From Zelonia costaricensis (lineage: Eukaryota > Euglenozoa > Kinetoplastea > Trypanosomatida > Trypanosomatidae), in contig JASAOO010003551.1 in NCBI GenBank assembly GCA_030849075.1, forward strand, positions 6,254-70,253: a stretch of DNA of 64,000 nt. The letters are read 5' to 3'. Each line of letters begins with the position of its first letter. Within the stretch, counting starts at the first letter, position 1. This document shows positions 19,444-31,670 of this stretch, piece after piece. The notes under the pieces are model-generated. The model made no database searches. It saw only the letters and a list, made by a program, of their open reading frames with translations, and was not told the DNA's origin. Both the position numbers and the translations under genes were made by a program.

Positions 19444-20417
19444 CCGCGTTGCCGCGTCGCGCAACCGTCGCAGCCGCACCTCTCCGACAACCCCTTCTTT
19501 CCCACGGTCAGTGCAGAGTTCAAGAAGCGCGGAGAAGAAATCGGATGCGTCTGAGCCGCAGGGGGGGGGAGGAGGACGTCGTACGCAAGGCAGCAGCGAG
19601 CTCAAAGCGGTGATGTGCGGTGCGCGCCTCTCTGCCTGCCGCGCGCTCGTGGCGACACGAGTCTGCGAGGCACCGCAAAGAGCAGGCCGTCGAAAGGCAG
19701 CCGCGAACCGGATGTGCTTGAAATGACGCGTAGTCGCGGTAGTCTATGGGTGGGCAGCCGCACACGCGCCGGCGCGGGGAGGAGGGGATGGGGGGGGGCG
19801 GAGGTGAACGTGCGTGAGGCGGGGCGGCCGTGTAAGGCCGCGGAGGCTGACAGACGTGCGTGGGTGCGGCGCAGGCACTCTGCGCGGGAACGGGCCACAG
19901 ACAAACGCGTCGTGCGGCGTTGAGGGACCACGCAAACACGAAGAGATGTAGAAGCGGAGGGGGTGGCGGGCATCAATGAGGACTCGGACCGGCGCTGGGC
20001 AGCCACATCGCTGCACACGAAACCGCTCGGTGTCTCTCTCCAGCGTGCCTGCGAGGCACCGGAGTGCAATGCGCACAGCATGCGTTGGACGAGAAATTTG
20101 GGCATGTCCGCGCCGCCCCAAAGGGAGAGAGCGGAATCAAGTCGATGCTGCGCGAGCACCGCCACCGCCATCTCGGTGCACACCGATGGATCTGACAAAG
20201 CCAACAGTTTCGCTTGCGCCGGCCTGGCAATAGTTCGTGTGCATGCGCTTGTTTCTCTTCGTTTAGAAGGGGTGTGGTGGAAGAGCACCGGAGAGAGCGC
20301 GCGGCGGCAAGGCAGCTTTAATCGGTTCACTTACAAAACGCCTGTCCGACAACACACACACAGACACACACACACACACCACGCACACACGACGCACACG
20401 ACAGAGGTGCGGAGGGT
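19444..20417 (-). other. Intergenic spacer between RPF1 and the vasohibin gene
   Basis: About 970 bases. The part next to the vasohibin ATG is an open continuation of that frame without an ATG, followed by a C-rich run on the coding strand near 19560. A TG-type microsatellite lies 40-65 bases after the RPF1 stop. The stretch 19880-20240 is of higher complexity; its frames show no domain I recognise. Confidence 0.55.
20351..20380. repeat. CA microsatellite just after the RPF1 stop
   Basis: CA repeats on the plus strand with one G interruption; on the coding strand these are TG repeats within the first 70 bases of the RPF1 3' UTR. More interrupted CA follows to about 20400. Confidence 0.75.
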
Positions 20418-21410
20418 CTACATGTACCACTCCAGCGTGTCGGCGTCGTGCTCCTTCTTGCGGAACCACTCGTACTCGCCGAACTGGCGGTCAAAGGTGC
20501 CGGACTGGAGGGAGAGGAGACGCAGCGTGAAGCGCGGTCCCATCTCCTGCAACCGCACCGCCTCCAGACTGTCGAAGATGTACCGGTGCGTCCGCATGAA
20601 GATGTAGTCGCGTTGGTTGTGGAAGGTGGCGACGGCGCGGCCGGCGTAGTCGCGGGTAGCCGGGAAGAGGCACTCTAGCATGCGGGAGATGCGTCGGCCG
20701 AGGCGGGTGTCGAAGTTCTTGAAGATGAGCTCTGGATAGTGCTCCGTGCGCGGCGCCGGGTCCTCGAGCTGGGCGTAGCTCACAAAGTTGGAGACGCGGA
20801 ACGTCGCCGTCGGGCCCTCGGGAAGGTGCGAGACGATCAGGTTGTACGGCTCCTTAATGCGGTCCGTCACGACGAGGAGGTCCGTGAACTCACGGTTGCT
20901 GCAGTACTGCGTAATCTCCTTCAGCGTGTATGACTTGCGTGGGCGGTAGATGCTGTTTGGCACGAGCCACAGCAGCTCCTTCACAAGCTGCTTCGTCCGG
21001 AAGCACGGGTGCTCGCCGGTGGTGATGAGAATCTTCGGGTTCTTGCGGTCGCGGAAGAAGGCGGCGAACTCGTCGTCGGCCTCGTCGTTGAGGATCTCCG
21101 CGTCCTCCTTGTTCTCGATTATCGTGACATCGGCGCGGCGTTTGCGCTCTTTCGTCTTTGGCGTCGCCTTCACCGGCGCCTTGTCCTTGAGGTGGCGCCG
21201 CTCGTTCTCGCGAGACTCGCGCCGCGCGCGCTTCGTGTCCTTCTTCTGCTTCAGGATCTCAGTGAAGAGCTGCGACTTGCGGATCGGCTGGCGGGTGTTG
21301 CGGAACCGCTCAAGAAGATCGGGGTCCACCTGCTGCGCCTTGCTCTCCAGCACGTGCTGCTTCTTGGCGTAGGGGCGCGTGCTGCGCTTCGACCGAGCGC
21401 CCTTCCCCAT
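20418..21410 (-). CDS. RPF1: Ribosome production factor 1, Brix-domain protein
   Basis: 330 residues with a clear ATG (MGKGARSKRS). The first 110 residues are basic and helical, with nuclear-localisation character (KRARRESRENERRHLKDKA, then KTKERKRRADVTI). A Brix domain follows, about residues 120-310: PKILITTGEHPCFRTKQLVKE opens it, DLLVVTDRIKEPYNLIVSHL and TATFRVSNFV form its centre, and IFMRTHRYIFDSLEAVRLQE with the closing 'LQEMGPRFTLRLLSLQSGTF' matches the RPF1 C-terminal signature. RPF1 acts in the nucleolus on 27S pre-rRNA processing and 60S assembly. Length is close to the usual 300-350 residues. A CA-type microsatellite lies about 150 bases upstream of the start. Confidence 0.96.
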   Translation of the reverse strand: MGKGARSKRSTRPYAKKQHVLESKAQQVDPDLLERFRNTRQPIRKSQLFTEILKQKKDTKRARRESRENERRHLKDKAPVKATPKTKERKRRADVTIIENKEDAEILNDEADDEFAAFFRDRKNPKILITTGEHPCFRTKQLVKELLWLVPNSIYRPRKSYTLKEITQYCSNREFTDLLVVTDRIKEPYNLIVSHLPEGPTATFRVSNFVSYAQLEDPAPRTEHYPELIFKNFDTRLGRRISRMLECLFPATRDYAGRAVATFHNQRDYIFMRTHRYIFDSLEAVRLQEMGPRFTLRLLSLQSGTFDRQFGEYEWFRKKEHDADTLEWYM

Positions 21411-21555
21411 TTCCGCGTGCTAGTGCTTTTGTGCACAAGTGTGCACGACGTGGGTGTGTGAGTCCGAGTGGCGCAACCCCCGTTTAGGGGAAAAAGCTTC
21501 GCTGTGGTGTAGACAAAGGCCCAGAAGTGGGCTCTGCGAGGGACCTGTACCCAAA

Positions 21556-21590
<35 letters not shown>

Positions 21591-22094
21591 GGTGTGTAGC
21601 ATCGGGCAGGAGCAGAAGGGAGTAGGGGGGAGGGGCAGAGAAGACAGGTGAGGGAAACTAAAAACAAAAAGGAGTACCACGTGACGGGGTTCGAGTGGTC
21701 GCCTCCGCCTCCGTCAAGCGGCGTATCGCACTTGCGCTCAAGCCGCGGGCGCAGTATGTGAGAAGACAAGGGGGCGACCGCAGTCAGAGCTCACCCTATT
21801 CGAGCATCTCGACACCACGTCCATGCGCGGGAAGGCGCAAGACTTCTGTGTAGAGTATCCGCAGCAGTGCGCGCGGACGCTCGTGTAGACTCCTTCTCAT
21901 CTCATGCACCCTATTCTTCTGTGTACTGGTGTTTAGAAGCGAATCGGTCGTGTGGTGCTTCGACACAGTGCGCGGGAGCTGCCACTGGAGGGGAGGGAGG
22001 CAAGTCCTACCACAGATTCACCGCCACGTTCTGCCCCTCCGCACCTCCAACAAGCACCGGGTACGCTTCCCGCGCGCCGCGCGCATCGGTGCTG
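21411..22094 (-). other. Intergenic spacer upstream of RPF1
   Basis: About 680 bases containing the RPF1 leader region, a long CA-type microsatellite and a purine-rich plus-strand stretch at 21610-21680 that reads as a pyrimidine tract on the coding strand. No gene is supported. Confidence 0.6.
21558..21589 (-). repeat. CA microsatellite (sense) before RPF1
   Basis: Sixteen GT units on the plus strand, 148-179 bases upstream of the RPF1 ATG. On the coding strand the CA run is followed by TTTTGG and then the leader. Confidence 0.85.
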
Positions 22095-23786
22095 TCAATC
22101 GCGCAGACGATACTTGCGGCCCTTGTACTCGGCGTGCTCCTTCAGCATCGACGCCAGCACCGCCTCGAAGTTCATGGCGCCATGGTACTCCCGCAGCGCC
22201 GCGTGCGTCCGCAGCTCCGTCTTGGTGAGGGGGCCACCGGCGAGGGCAGAGATGAAGGCGCGGCTGAACGAAGCGAGGGCGGCCTCGCCGGAGACGCGGT
22301 GCATCTGACGCTGCAGCCCCACCGCCGCATCCGTCGTCGGCGCCCCCGCCGCCGCCCGGGCGGACGCGCTGCCGGCCATCGCGCTGCGTGAGGTGCCGTC
22401 TTGGAGCCTCTGCTGCAGCTGCGCCTCCATGTGCAGCCCGACCAAGGCGTCGCGCTCGCGCTGCAGAGCGGCGAAGTAGGCGAGGTCGCCGGCAAAGCTG
22501 TGGGTGACGCGACTGCCGTGCAGCACCACAAACGGGTTGAAGGGGGCCGACACACGCGCGACGTGCAGCTCCGGGCCTAGCCGGCACGACTCGCTGACGG
22601 TGCAGACGGCAGAGACAGCCGCGTCGTCGAGGGCAGGGCTCAGGAAGAGCAGCCGCACAAGGGGGGAGAGGGCAGAGGCCGTCAGGCCGGCGGCCGGCTG
22701 CGTCACGAGGCGGACCAAGCCGCCAGCGATGCACTCCGCCCAGCTGTGGGACGGGTACAGCTCCGCAAACGCCGCCTGCTCCGCCGCTGTGACCGACTCC
22801 AGCTTGCGCGGCTGGGGGCTGCACAGGAGAAAGAGCTCCCGCCTCTCCACCACGCTCGCGTGGACCCCAGTGCGCAGCTGCACCGAGGCGCCCTGAAGCA
22901 TGGCGACGTTCACCTGACGCGCCACGTGCGCCTCCGTTGCCCCCCAGCTCCGACACGCCTCCTCGACGTCCGCGAAGAGGGAGTGGTACTCGGCCTCCCG
23001 GCGGTGCCGCTCCAGCAGCGTGCGCCACCGCTGCCGCGTCGCAGCCTGCGTTGCCGCTGGCGCATCGGCAGGAGCGGCGTCTGTGGCGGCCGGTGGTGCC
23101 AGCAGCTCCACCAGCCGTGCCAGCGGGGCCGCCGCGAGCTGCAGCTGCAGCACGTCTGAGGCGGCGTACGACACGTGGCGCACCTCCGCGATCCATGCGA
23201 CCGACTCCACCGCCTCCTTGCTGGCCCGCGTGAGGATCCACGGCAGCGTCGCCGCGGTCGGGTCGCGGCTCCGCTTGCGCGTCTGCCGCACCTCGTACAG
23301 CGCCGCCACCCCATCCAGCGTGGACTCCTTCAGCGGATGCAGTCCCGGCAGCGTCGCCTCCCGCTGCAGGATGTCGTTCGCCTCGCGCATCTCACGCGCG
23401 CGCTGCAGCGCCGCCGCGCCGTCCGCGTCGCCACACAGAACAAGCTGCCGAACGACGTCGAAGACCTTGGCGAGCAACTCGTGCGACGGCCAGAGGCGGG
23501 GGTCTTCGTAGCGCACAAAGCGCTGCACGCGGGGCTCGGCCCAGAGGATGCGGCGCGCCCACCGCAGCTCGTTGAGCCGACGCTCATGCGCAGAACGCAC
23601 AGGGTCGTCGGGGTCAGTCAGGTCACCCAGCTTGGCCACCCGCTCCTCCTCGTTGTACACGTGCAGGAAGCAGCGGTTCCGGCTTCCACGCTCAACGATG
23701 AGCTCGGCAGCGCCGTCGAGAAGTGCACCGTGCAGCTCCGCGGGCAGGAGCAGCGGCACCTGCACACGCGAAGACGTCAAGGGCAT
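22095..23786 (-). CDS. Hypothetical protein, alpha-helical with possible C-terminal winged helix
   Basis: 563 residues, unrecognised. The ATG at 23786 (MPLTSSRVQVPLLLPAEL) is the first in frame. The first 180 residues contain charged helices (ERVAKLGDLTDPDDPVRSAH, then RRLNELRWARRIL). The middle is Ala-rich with a patch of Pro/Ala (about residues 235-250). The final 65 residues (ALASFSRAFISALAGG, then LTKTELRTHAALREY, then NFEAVLASMLKEHAEYKGRK) resemble a winged-helix fold like those at the ends of RNA polymerase III or chromatin subunits. This is a weak resemblance and gives no function. There is no signal peptide or membrane segment. Coding is supported by length, codon bias and spacing between RPF1 and the S/R-rich gene. 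Confidence 0.8.
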   Translation of the reverse strand: MPLTSSRVQVPLLLPAELHGALLDGAAELIVERGSRNRCFLHVYNEEERVAKLGDLTDPDDPVRSAHERRLNELRWARRILWAEPRVQRFVRYEDPRLWPSHELLAKVFDVVRQLVLCGDADGAAALQRAREMREANDILQREATLPGLHPLKESTLDGVAALYEVRQTRKRSRDPTAATLPWILTRASKEAVESVAWIAEVRHVSYAASDVLQLQLAAAPLARLVELLAPPAATDAAPADAPAATQAATRQRWRTLLERHRREAEYHSLFADVEEACRSWGATEAHVARQVNVAMLQGASVQLRTGVHASVVERRELFLLCSPQPRKLESVTAAEQAAFAELYPSHSWAECIAGGLVRLVTQPAAGLTASALSPLVRLLFLSPALDDAAVSAVCTVSESCRLGPELHVARVSAPFNPFVVLHGSRVTHSFAGDLAYFAALQRERDALVGLHMEAQLQQRLQDGTSRSAMAGSASARAAAGAPTTDAAVGLQRQMHRVSGEAALASFSRAFISALAGGPLTKTELRTHAALREYHGAMNFEAVLASMLKEHAEYKGRKYRLRD

Positions 23787-25234
23787 ATGTCCACGAGAAT
23801 GAAGATGGGGAGGATGAACAAGCGCGACGAGGAAGAGAAAATGTTCGCTTGCATCCAGCCCTGCTGTGGTCTGAGTCGATGCTCAGTGCGTCGTGCGGGT
23901 GCCCCTGGTTGCTTTCGGAGAGGGCCGCCGCTCAGGCGTGCCTGTCCGTGGGCGAGGGTGCGCCGATTGTTTGCGGCGTGGTGCGGCAGTGGCGGTGCAC
24001 CCGTTATCCTAGGTCCTGCAGGGGTGCATGCGCAGAGTGGATGCGGCCGTGGCAAGCCGAAGAGAGAGGAAAGAAAAAGAACGAGGGGGCGTGAAGCGGT
24101 AGATTGTTGTGAGGCGCATTCGACCGGTGCACAGTGAGGTGCGTACATCCGTGTCGGCTGATGAGCAGCGCCATCTCTCCGTGAAGGCCCCATACACGCT
24201 AGCCATCAACGTAGAGGCACGGCACCGCCGTCCCTGCAGTCCACACGCGCGGCCGGCAGAGCAGTTTATCTGGCAGGGCACGATTACAGGCAGCGAGAAC
24301 ACCCAGTCGCGGCCGCGGCAATCCCGTGCCGAACCCCGCTCCCCCCCCCTCCCCTCACCGGCCTACTACGTGGAGGCCAGCAAGTGAGCCAGGACGACGG
24401 CCTCTCCCTTCTGGTCGGCCCCGTCCCGTGACACCGCCGTGGCAACCACCGCCGTAACTCCCTCGCATTCTTTGGAATCCTTCTCTCTCAGTACACACAC
24501 ACACACACACACAAAGACCAGCACAAACCCAAGACGCGACGAGGAGCACCCGCGCCTGGCTCAAATCTAAAAAAAGAAAGAAGAGAAAAGTGATGTGTTC
24601 ATCACGCATGCGCACGTGCACATCCACGCACTTGCGCGAGAGCACGCGACATCCGCGCGTTGCAGTGCACAATGCGGCACAGCGAAGGCGAGACAGGGAG
24701 CTGGCGTGAGAGAGACGACGGCGAGGACGCATGGCGCACGCTGCAACGCGCTCTGTGTGCGGGTCGCATCCCATGGCTCTGACGGTGGTGCCGCACCCGC
24801 GCACAAACGCCGCTGCATCGCGCCAGCGCCGAGCAAAAACACGTCTACACGCGCACGCACAGGCGGTGGTGCATCTATCTATCAAGGGGGGGGGGGCAGT
24901 GGAAGGACTCCAATCTGCAGGCACACACGCTCGATCGGCACTGCAGCGAAGTCCTCGACTGTCTGACATGTGAGCAGTGAGCGTGGCGGCTTTGGCTCTC
25001 GTACCCTTCCGCCATAAGCGGCTGCGCTGCGCATCTGGCACAAGGCAGCACGTGCGGTGCGTCCAGGGCAGGGAGCTCATGTGAGGAGCGCCCATGCCCG
25101 GGCGCAGAGACGACGGCCCACCGCAAAATCTAACAAGGGAGGAGCACTCGGTACGTGAACGAACAAAAGGAGGCGTGAGAGAGGCGCGTCCACACAGGCA
25201 CAGCCCAGCTGGGAGAAAGTGCCGCAGGTGTGCG
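23787..25234 (-). other. Intergenic spacer between the S/R-rich and 563-residue genes
   Basis: About 1.45 kb. A TG-type (sense) microsatellite lies at 24492-24513. The patch 23830-24060 is of higher complexity than the rest. The minus-strand frame across 24355-25308 overlaps the neighbouring gene's 3' end and has no domain, so I do not call it. Confidence 0.55.
24492..24513. repeat. CA microsatellite
   Basis: Eleven CA units on the plus strand (TG on the coding strand), about 720 bases after the stop of the S/R-rich gene. Confidence 0.75.
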
Positions 25235-27181
25235 TCAGCGGCGCCGGCCGATGGAGCTAGGCAGGACCAGATTCGGCTGGCGTCCCTGACCGCGGCCGCC
25301 ACCGCCACCGCCGCGGCGCGTCTCGGGCAGGCCGCCTGCCTGCATCATCATCTCGTCGAACTTGGAAGGGCTCGGGAAGGCGGCCTCGAAGAAGACAGCC
25401 ATCGGGTCGTTGGGGTCCGCACGTGGGGCGGGGGCGCGGCGCTGCCGTGTCGGGGCACTCGCAGACGCTGCCGCCTCCTCCGCAACAGCCGGCGGCGGTG
25501 GCGGCGCAGTCCGTCCACGCCCCGACGCGATCGAGCTGGTGAAGAAAGACGGCGACGAGGCCGACGCGTCCGCACGACTGCCAGCCCGGGCGGCAGCAGC
25601 GGCGGCGACGGCAGGGCGGCCACGACGCGACGGTGCGGGCTGCCGTGTGGTCGGGGCGCGAGTCGCACGCGGGGGGCGGCGCACGACCCGCTCCACACTC
25701 GACTCATCGCGCAGCAGGTAGTCGTCGTCCGCGTCGGCGCCGTCCATGTCGATGTGCGAGATGGAGCGCGTGGGGACCGGGCGAGTGTGCTGCCGCCGCG
25801 GCAGCAGGATGGGCTGCTCCTCCTCGTCTTCGAAAAGAAGCGAGTCTCCCAGCTGCGGCTCGGCGCTGATGTGGCGCCGCCGGGACGAGGTGGCGCGCCG
25901 CGTGGACGGCTTGCGCACGGCCTTGCTTGACGGCACGAGCGTCGCCTCCGCCGCCATCGCCACACTGCGGCTCTTCGCAGGGCGGCTGCGCTGTCGCTTG
26001 CGACCCACCGTCTCTGCCTCCGCCTCGTCCTCCTCAGACGGCGCCGCGTCGCTGCCGGCGTCGGAGTCGATGTCAGACCAGTCGATCACCATGACACTGC
26101 GCTTGCTCTTGCTCTTGGCCTTCTTGGCGAGGAGCGTCGACACAATCCGCTCCAGGCGGGCCCGCTTGCGCGCCTCCGTGTCCTCGTCGCCGTCATCGCC
26201 GTCGACGCTCTCGTCAAGCGCGTCGGCTGAGACGATCGGCATCGAGCGCCGACGCTGCTGCACTGCCCCGCCAGCAGCGCCCTGGTGGTGGCCCTGCGAC
26301 GGCTGCGACTGCTGCTGCTGCTGCTGCTTCGCCACCGAGTTGCGGGCGAGCTCGCGCAGGGCGGCCTGCACCTCTGGGTCCGGGTCCGCCTCCAGCTCGC
26401 GCAGCAGGCTCGAGTTCCGCTTGGAGGGGTCGGCCGGTGCACGCGGCGGCGATGGCGTGACTGAGGCGTGGCGGCGCACCGTGGCGGCCATCAGCACCTC
26501 CTTGGCGTGCTGGAGGGCGCTGATCTTCTCCGTCGCCTCTGAGACTCGGCGCTCGGCGCGGCGCGCCTTCTCCTGCTCGACCTGCAGCTGCTCCTCGACG
26601 CGGCGCTGCTCCGCCGCCTCGCGCTCGAGCTCTGACTTTGCGCTCAGCACATACTCCTCGACGAAGCTGTCGTCGTAGAAGCTGTGGTGCAGCTGCGCCT
26701 CCCGTCGGCGGGCGGCGAGTCGCTGCCGGCTGGCGGAGCGGCCGCGTGCGGGCACCGGCGAGCTGCGCGTCGCGTCCCTGCGGCTCGCTGCGCCGGTCAC
26801 CGTCGCCGCCGCGACGTGGCGCGCGGGGGCGGCACCGCTCTCCTCCTCCTCGGGCACCGGGAAGGACGAATTGGGCTTCAGGATCGAGACGGGCGGCGGC
26901 GAGTCGTGGCGCACCGGCGAGACGGGGGCGGAGGCGGAGTAGGCCGCTGTGTAGTTGGGCCGCTCCTCCCGCCCGCCCTGGTCCCCGGCGAAGGTGACGC
27001 TGCGTCGACGCGGGTAGTAGGGCAGCGGGGACATGAGCGGCGACTCATCGCCCATCACGCTCTTGGAGCCGACGCGCGAGTAGGAGCGCTGGTTGGCCGG
27101 CAGCACGCCCAGCTGCCGCCGCGGAACGGGCGAGCCCTGCCGAGACGACGACGGGCGGTGCACGGGGAGCACGTCCGCCAT
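25235..27181 (-). CDS. S/R-rich largely disordered protein with central coiled coil
   Basis: 648 residues from the ATG encoding MADVLPVHRPSSSRQGSP. No enzyme domain is visible. Residues 1-150 are Ser/Pro/Arg-rich with many SP sites (GSPVPRR, ESPLMSPLP, APVSPVRHDSP) that look like proline-directed phosphorylation sites. A coiled coil follows at about 190-245 (LEREAAEQRRVEEQLQVEQE). A poly-Gln patch (QQQQQQSQPSQ) and acidic and basic blocks come next, including a KKAKSKSKRS stretch that could be a nuclear signal. The last 30 residues are Gly/Arg-rich with a GGGGGGRGQGR run and end in IGRRR. A cytoskeletal or nuclear scaffold is possible, but nothing seen decides between these. It lies between ribokinase and an unknown gene. 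Confidence 0.82.
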   Translation of the reverse strand: MADVLPVHRPSSSRQGSPVPRRQLGVLPANQRSYSRVGSKSVMGDESPLMSPLPYYPRRRSVTFAGDQGGREERPNYTAAYSASAPVSPVRHDSPPPVSILKPNSSFPVPEEEESGAAPARHVAAATVTGAASRRDATRSSPVPARGRSASRQRLAARRREAQLHHSFYDDSFVEEYVLSAKSELEREAAEQRRVEEQLQVEQEKARRAERRVSEATEKISALQHAKEVLMAATVRRHASVTPSPPRAPADPSKRNSSLLRELEADPDPEVQAALRELARNSVAKQQQQQQSQPSQGHHQGAAGGAVQQRRRSMPIVSADALDESVDGDDGDEDTEARKRARLERIVSTLLAKKAKSKSKRSVMVIDWSDIDSDAGSDAAPSEEDEAEAETVGRKRQRSRPAKSRSVAMAAEATLVPSSKAVRKPSTRRATSSRRRHISAEPQLGDSLLFEDEEEQPILLPRRQHTRPVPTRSISHIDMDGADADDDYLLRDESSVERVVRRPPRATRAPTTRQPAPSRRGRPAVAAAAAARAGSRADASASSPSFFTSSIASGRGRTAPPPPPAVAEEAAASASAPTRQRRAPAPRADPNDPMAVFFEAAFPSPSKFDEMMMQAGGLPETRRGGGGGGRGQGRQPNLVLPSSIGRRR

Positions 27182-28709
27182 TCCGCTGTGACGGGACGAG
27201 GGCCCAAGAGAAGTGAAGGGCAGAGAGGCGCGTGCGACACGAGAGGGGAGGCGGGTGGCCGTCTATGATGGGGCCCGCAGAGAGAGGCGGAACCACGATG
27301 CGAGCGGAACAAGAGGGGAGGGGGATCTACAAGTACACACACGCCGGACGAGGGCGAGGGCAGGGAGGTGAGAGCGCCAAACGAGAAAAAAACAGGAACC
27401 TGAAGCGGGACGCGAGCGAGGCGTGCGAGTGCAGACGCGCAGCACCGTGGCGTTACAGGGAGAGAGGGAGGGAGTGCGGGCGCGTGTAGGATGGGCGTGG
27501 GCGAGTGGGGGGCTGGGGGAAGTCGGCGCACGTGGTGGTGGCACGAGGGGCGCACGCACTGGAGGAGAAAGCAAGGGAACACAAGAGGGGGAGGAGGGAA
27601 GTGTGGCTTCGAGAGGTTCGCTCTTCTACGAGCAAGCGCCACACGAGAGGAGCCTCGCATTCTATGACGCTGATAGACTGAATCGCCTGTGCTGCGGGAA
27701 GTCCCTTCTTCCGGTACGCGCCGCGGCAGTAGCTCGCGTGTGCAAACGCACAGGGGAGGCGCTTTCGCGGGAGGAGAAGGGTGAGGGCTGCGCGTGGCAG
27801 ATGGTTCACTGTTCTTCATGTGTAGGCCGCCTGGTGTTGCGGCGGCAGGGCCCCTCATGACCGCGTGCGTCTGGTACAGGGGCGTCTGGAGGTCCGGTGA
27901 GCGGCGTGCAGCGTTGCCCTGCCGTGGCGGAAGGTCGGAGCAGGGCACGTGCGAGCACGTCAACAGCGAAAGCCACAGACAGCCGTTAACACGCCGAACC
28001 GCGAGACGAGTGGGCAGGAGGGCAGGCAGGGGGAGGGGGCAGAACGGACTCACATCGACACGCACCAACACGCGCGTACCACCACACACGCAAACACGCA
28101 CACACACAAAACCAGCGCAGCACCGTCACCGATTGCGTTGGCGGTAGCCCTTCGTGCACGTCGCGCACCTACACACGGCCACGAGACGGTGGAGGCGGGA
28201 CTCGCCGCGAAACGGTAGAACCGATGAATCAAACTACTGAGAAGGGGGAAAAAACAGGAAATCGAGGCCGAACAAAACGTTTTGTAAAGAACGAAGAGAT
28301 TTGGGCTGCGCCGGGACGAGGATACCTGCAAGCACCGCTAGCAAAGCGCCGAACTGAACGCAGGGATCGTGAACGAGGAGGGTGGCCGCAGAAAGCAGCC
28401 TGGCACCGCCGCCAACCACAACAGCCAGCCGTCGCACGCCGGCCGCACAGGTTGTGCGACTTTGCCGCGTTCCGTCCTCCTCCTCTCTTCTTTTTCTCCC
28501 GCTCTCTTTCGCCATGTCGACGGCGCAGCGCTGCGGTGGCGTTCTTCGTTCAATCAGGGCCGCAAACGCCTGCAGCTGCAGCTGCAGTGGCACCCCACGC
28601 GCACGCACGCGCCGCGGGTCGCTTATCAAAGTCCTCCGTTATCGACTTCTTTTCTCTTTTTGGGGGTAAAACGAGGAGACGTGGTTCTCCGACGAGGTGG
28701 GCGGCGAGT
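27182..28709 (-). other. Intergenic spacer between ribokinase and the S/R-rich gene
   Basis: About 1.5 kb, pyrimidine-rich on the coding strand near the S/R-rich start (27182-27620). An interrupted TG-type (sense) repeat lies at about 28080-28110. A short Pst-like (GCTGCA)n patch near 28572 is minor. No gene is supported; the large minus-strand frame 27055-28107 overlaps the next gene and has no domain. Confidence 0.55.
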
Positions 28710-30488
<1,779 letters not shown>

Positions 30489-31670
30489 CTAGAAGGGGCG
30501 GGCGGCGCGTCCGAGCAGGATGAGGACGAGGACCGAGGCAAAGAAGAACGGGTGACGGGCGAGGAAGGCAATGGCGCAGAAGAGCAACGTGCCCAGCACA
30601 ATCGTCCACGCACCGAGGATGAGGAAGGCCACGATGGGATTGCGGCCGTGCGAGCGGACCCCAAAGGCGTTTTCCGTGAAGTCGAGGCTCGGCCGCTTGA
30701 ACTGCGCCGAAGCGTTGCCGAAGCGGTAGCGGCCGTCGCGGCTAGCATGGCGGCCGAGGTAGAAATCGTCGGCGGCCTGGTTGGTGCTCGCGTTGGGGTC
30801 GGTGCTGCTCATGCGGCGCACTGTGAAGCGCTTGCCGCGCGCGTCCGTGTACGTCGTCTCCTCCATGCGGTTGCCGTGCTCGTCGACGAAGATGCTTGTC
30901 GCGGTGGCATCGGTGCGGAAAAAGGGCCGGAACGTCTGCTCCGAGCCTGGGAAGCTGTGCCCAACATGGCCGCCGATGCCTTGGCCCTTGATGCCGCCGC
31001 GCCGCATCTCTTCCTCAAGGTTGCGGAAGATCTGGTCCACGCGCATGCCGCCAAAGAGCTCGCGGAAGAGCAGGTCGGCCTCCTCCTTGGACATCTGCTG
31101 GTACTGGTAACCACCGCGGCCGGTACCGCCGGGGAAACCAGAGGCGTAGCCGCCGGGGCCGCCGCTGCTGCCGCCGGCGGAGCTGTAGGACCCGCCGCCG
31201 CCCATGCCCCGCGCCATCGCCCGCTGCGCGTCGTACTCGCGCCGCTTTTCGCGGTTGCCGACGACGCTGTAGGCGGCCGAGATGGCCTTGAAGCGCTCCT
31301 CGGCGCCCTTCTCGTGGTTGCGGTCCGGGTGGTACTCGAGGGCTAGCTTCTTGTAGGCGCTCTTGATCTCGTCCTGCGTCGCCTCCGGCTTCACCCCGAG
31401 CACCGCGTAGAAGTCCTGCTCGCCCGTGCTCTTGTCACTCTGCCAGCGGCGACTCACGTGTGCAGAGGCACCAAAGAGGGACGAGGAGGAGAGACCTGCT
31501 GAGCGGTGCTGCAAGCGGCGCAAGTGCGGGGCAGCAGGGGCGGCGGTGACAGAGGAGGCGGCGGCGGCGGCAAAGTGACGGTGCGGTGGCATCAAGCGCG
31601 CCGCAGGGCAGACGGCAGCCACCGTCATGCGCCCCTTCGCCCACGCCGAGCAGCCTAGCAGTCGTCGCAT
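30489..31670 (-). CDS. Mitochondrial-type J-domain (DnaJ) chaperone with C-terminal membrane hairpin
   Basis: 393 residues from the ATG encoding [18 protein letters not shown]. The open frame runs 66 codons further up, but that part is translated CA repeat ([10 protein letters not shown]) and is taken as leader. Residues 1-80 are rich in Arg, Ala and Ser with few acids, a typical mitochondrial presequence ending near SRRWQS. The J domain is about residues 86-150 ([20 protein letters not shown]) with the Hsp70-stimulating HPD at 114-116. A Gly/Ser/Tyr-rich linker follows, then an uncharacterised middle. Near the C-terminus two hydrophobic stretches, [20 protein letters not shown] and [13 protein letters not shown], are separated by a short basic loop and may form a membrane hairpin. 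There is no zinc-finger CxxCxGxG block, so it is not a type I J-protein. Confidence 0.92.
   Translation of the reverse strand: MRRLLGCSAWAKGRMTVAAVCPAARLMPPHRHFAAAAASSVTAAPAAPHLRRLQHRSAGLSSSSLFGASAHVSRRWQSDKSTGEQDFYAVLGVKPEATQDEIKSAYKKLALEYHPDRNHEKGAEERFKAISAAYSVVGNREKRREYDAQRAMARGMGGGGSYSSAGGSSGGPGGYASGFPGGTGRGGYQYQQMSKEEADLLFRELFGGMRVDQIFRNLEEEMRRGGIKGQGIGGHVGHSFPGSEQTFRPFFRTDATATSIFVDEHGNRMEETTYTDARGKRFTVRRMSSTDPNASTNQAADDFYLGRHASRDGRYRFGNASAQFKRPSLDFTENAFGVRSHGRNPIVAFLILGAWTIVLGTLLFCAIAFLARHPFFFASVLVLILLGRAARPF

Noticed and set aside
27055..28107. Minus-strand frame of 350 codons overlapping the S/R-rich gene start
   Set aside because: It overlaps a better gene in another frame and is pyrimidine-tract translation.
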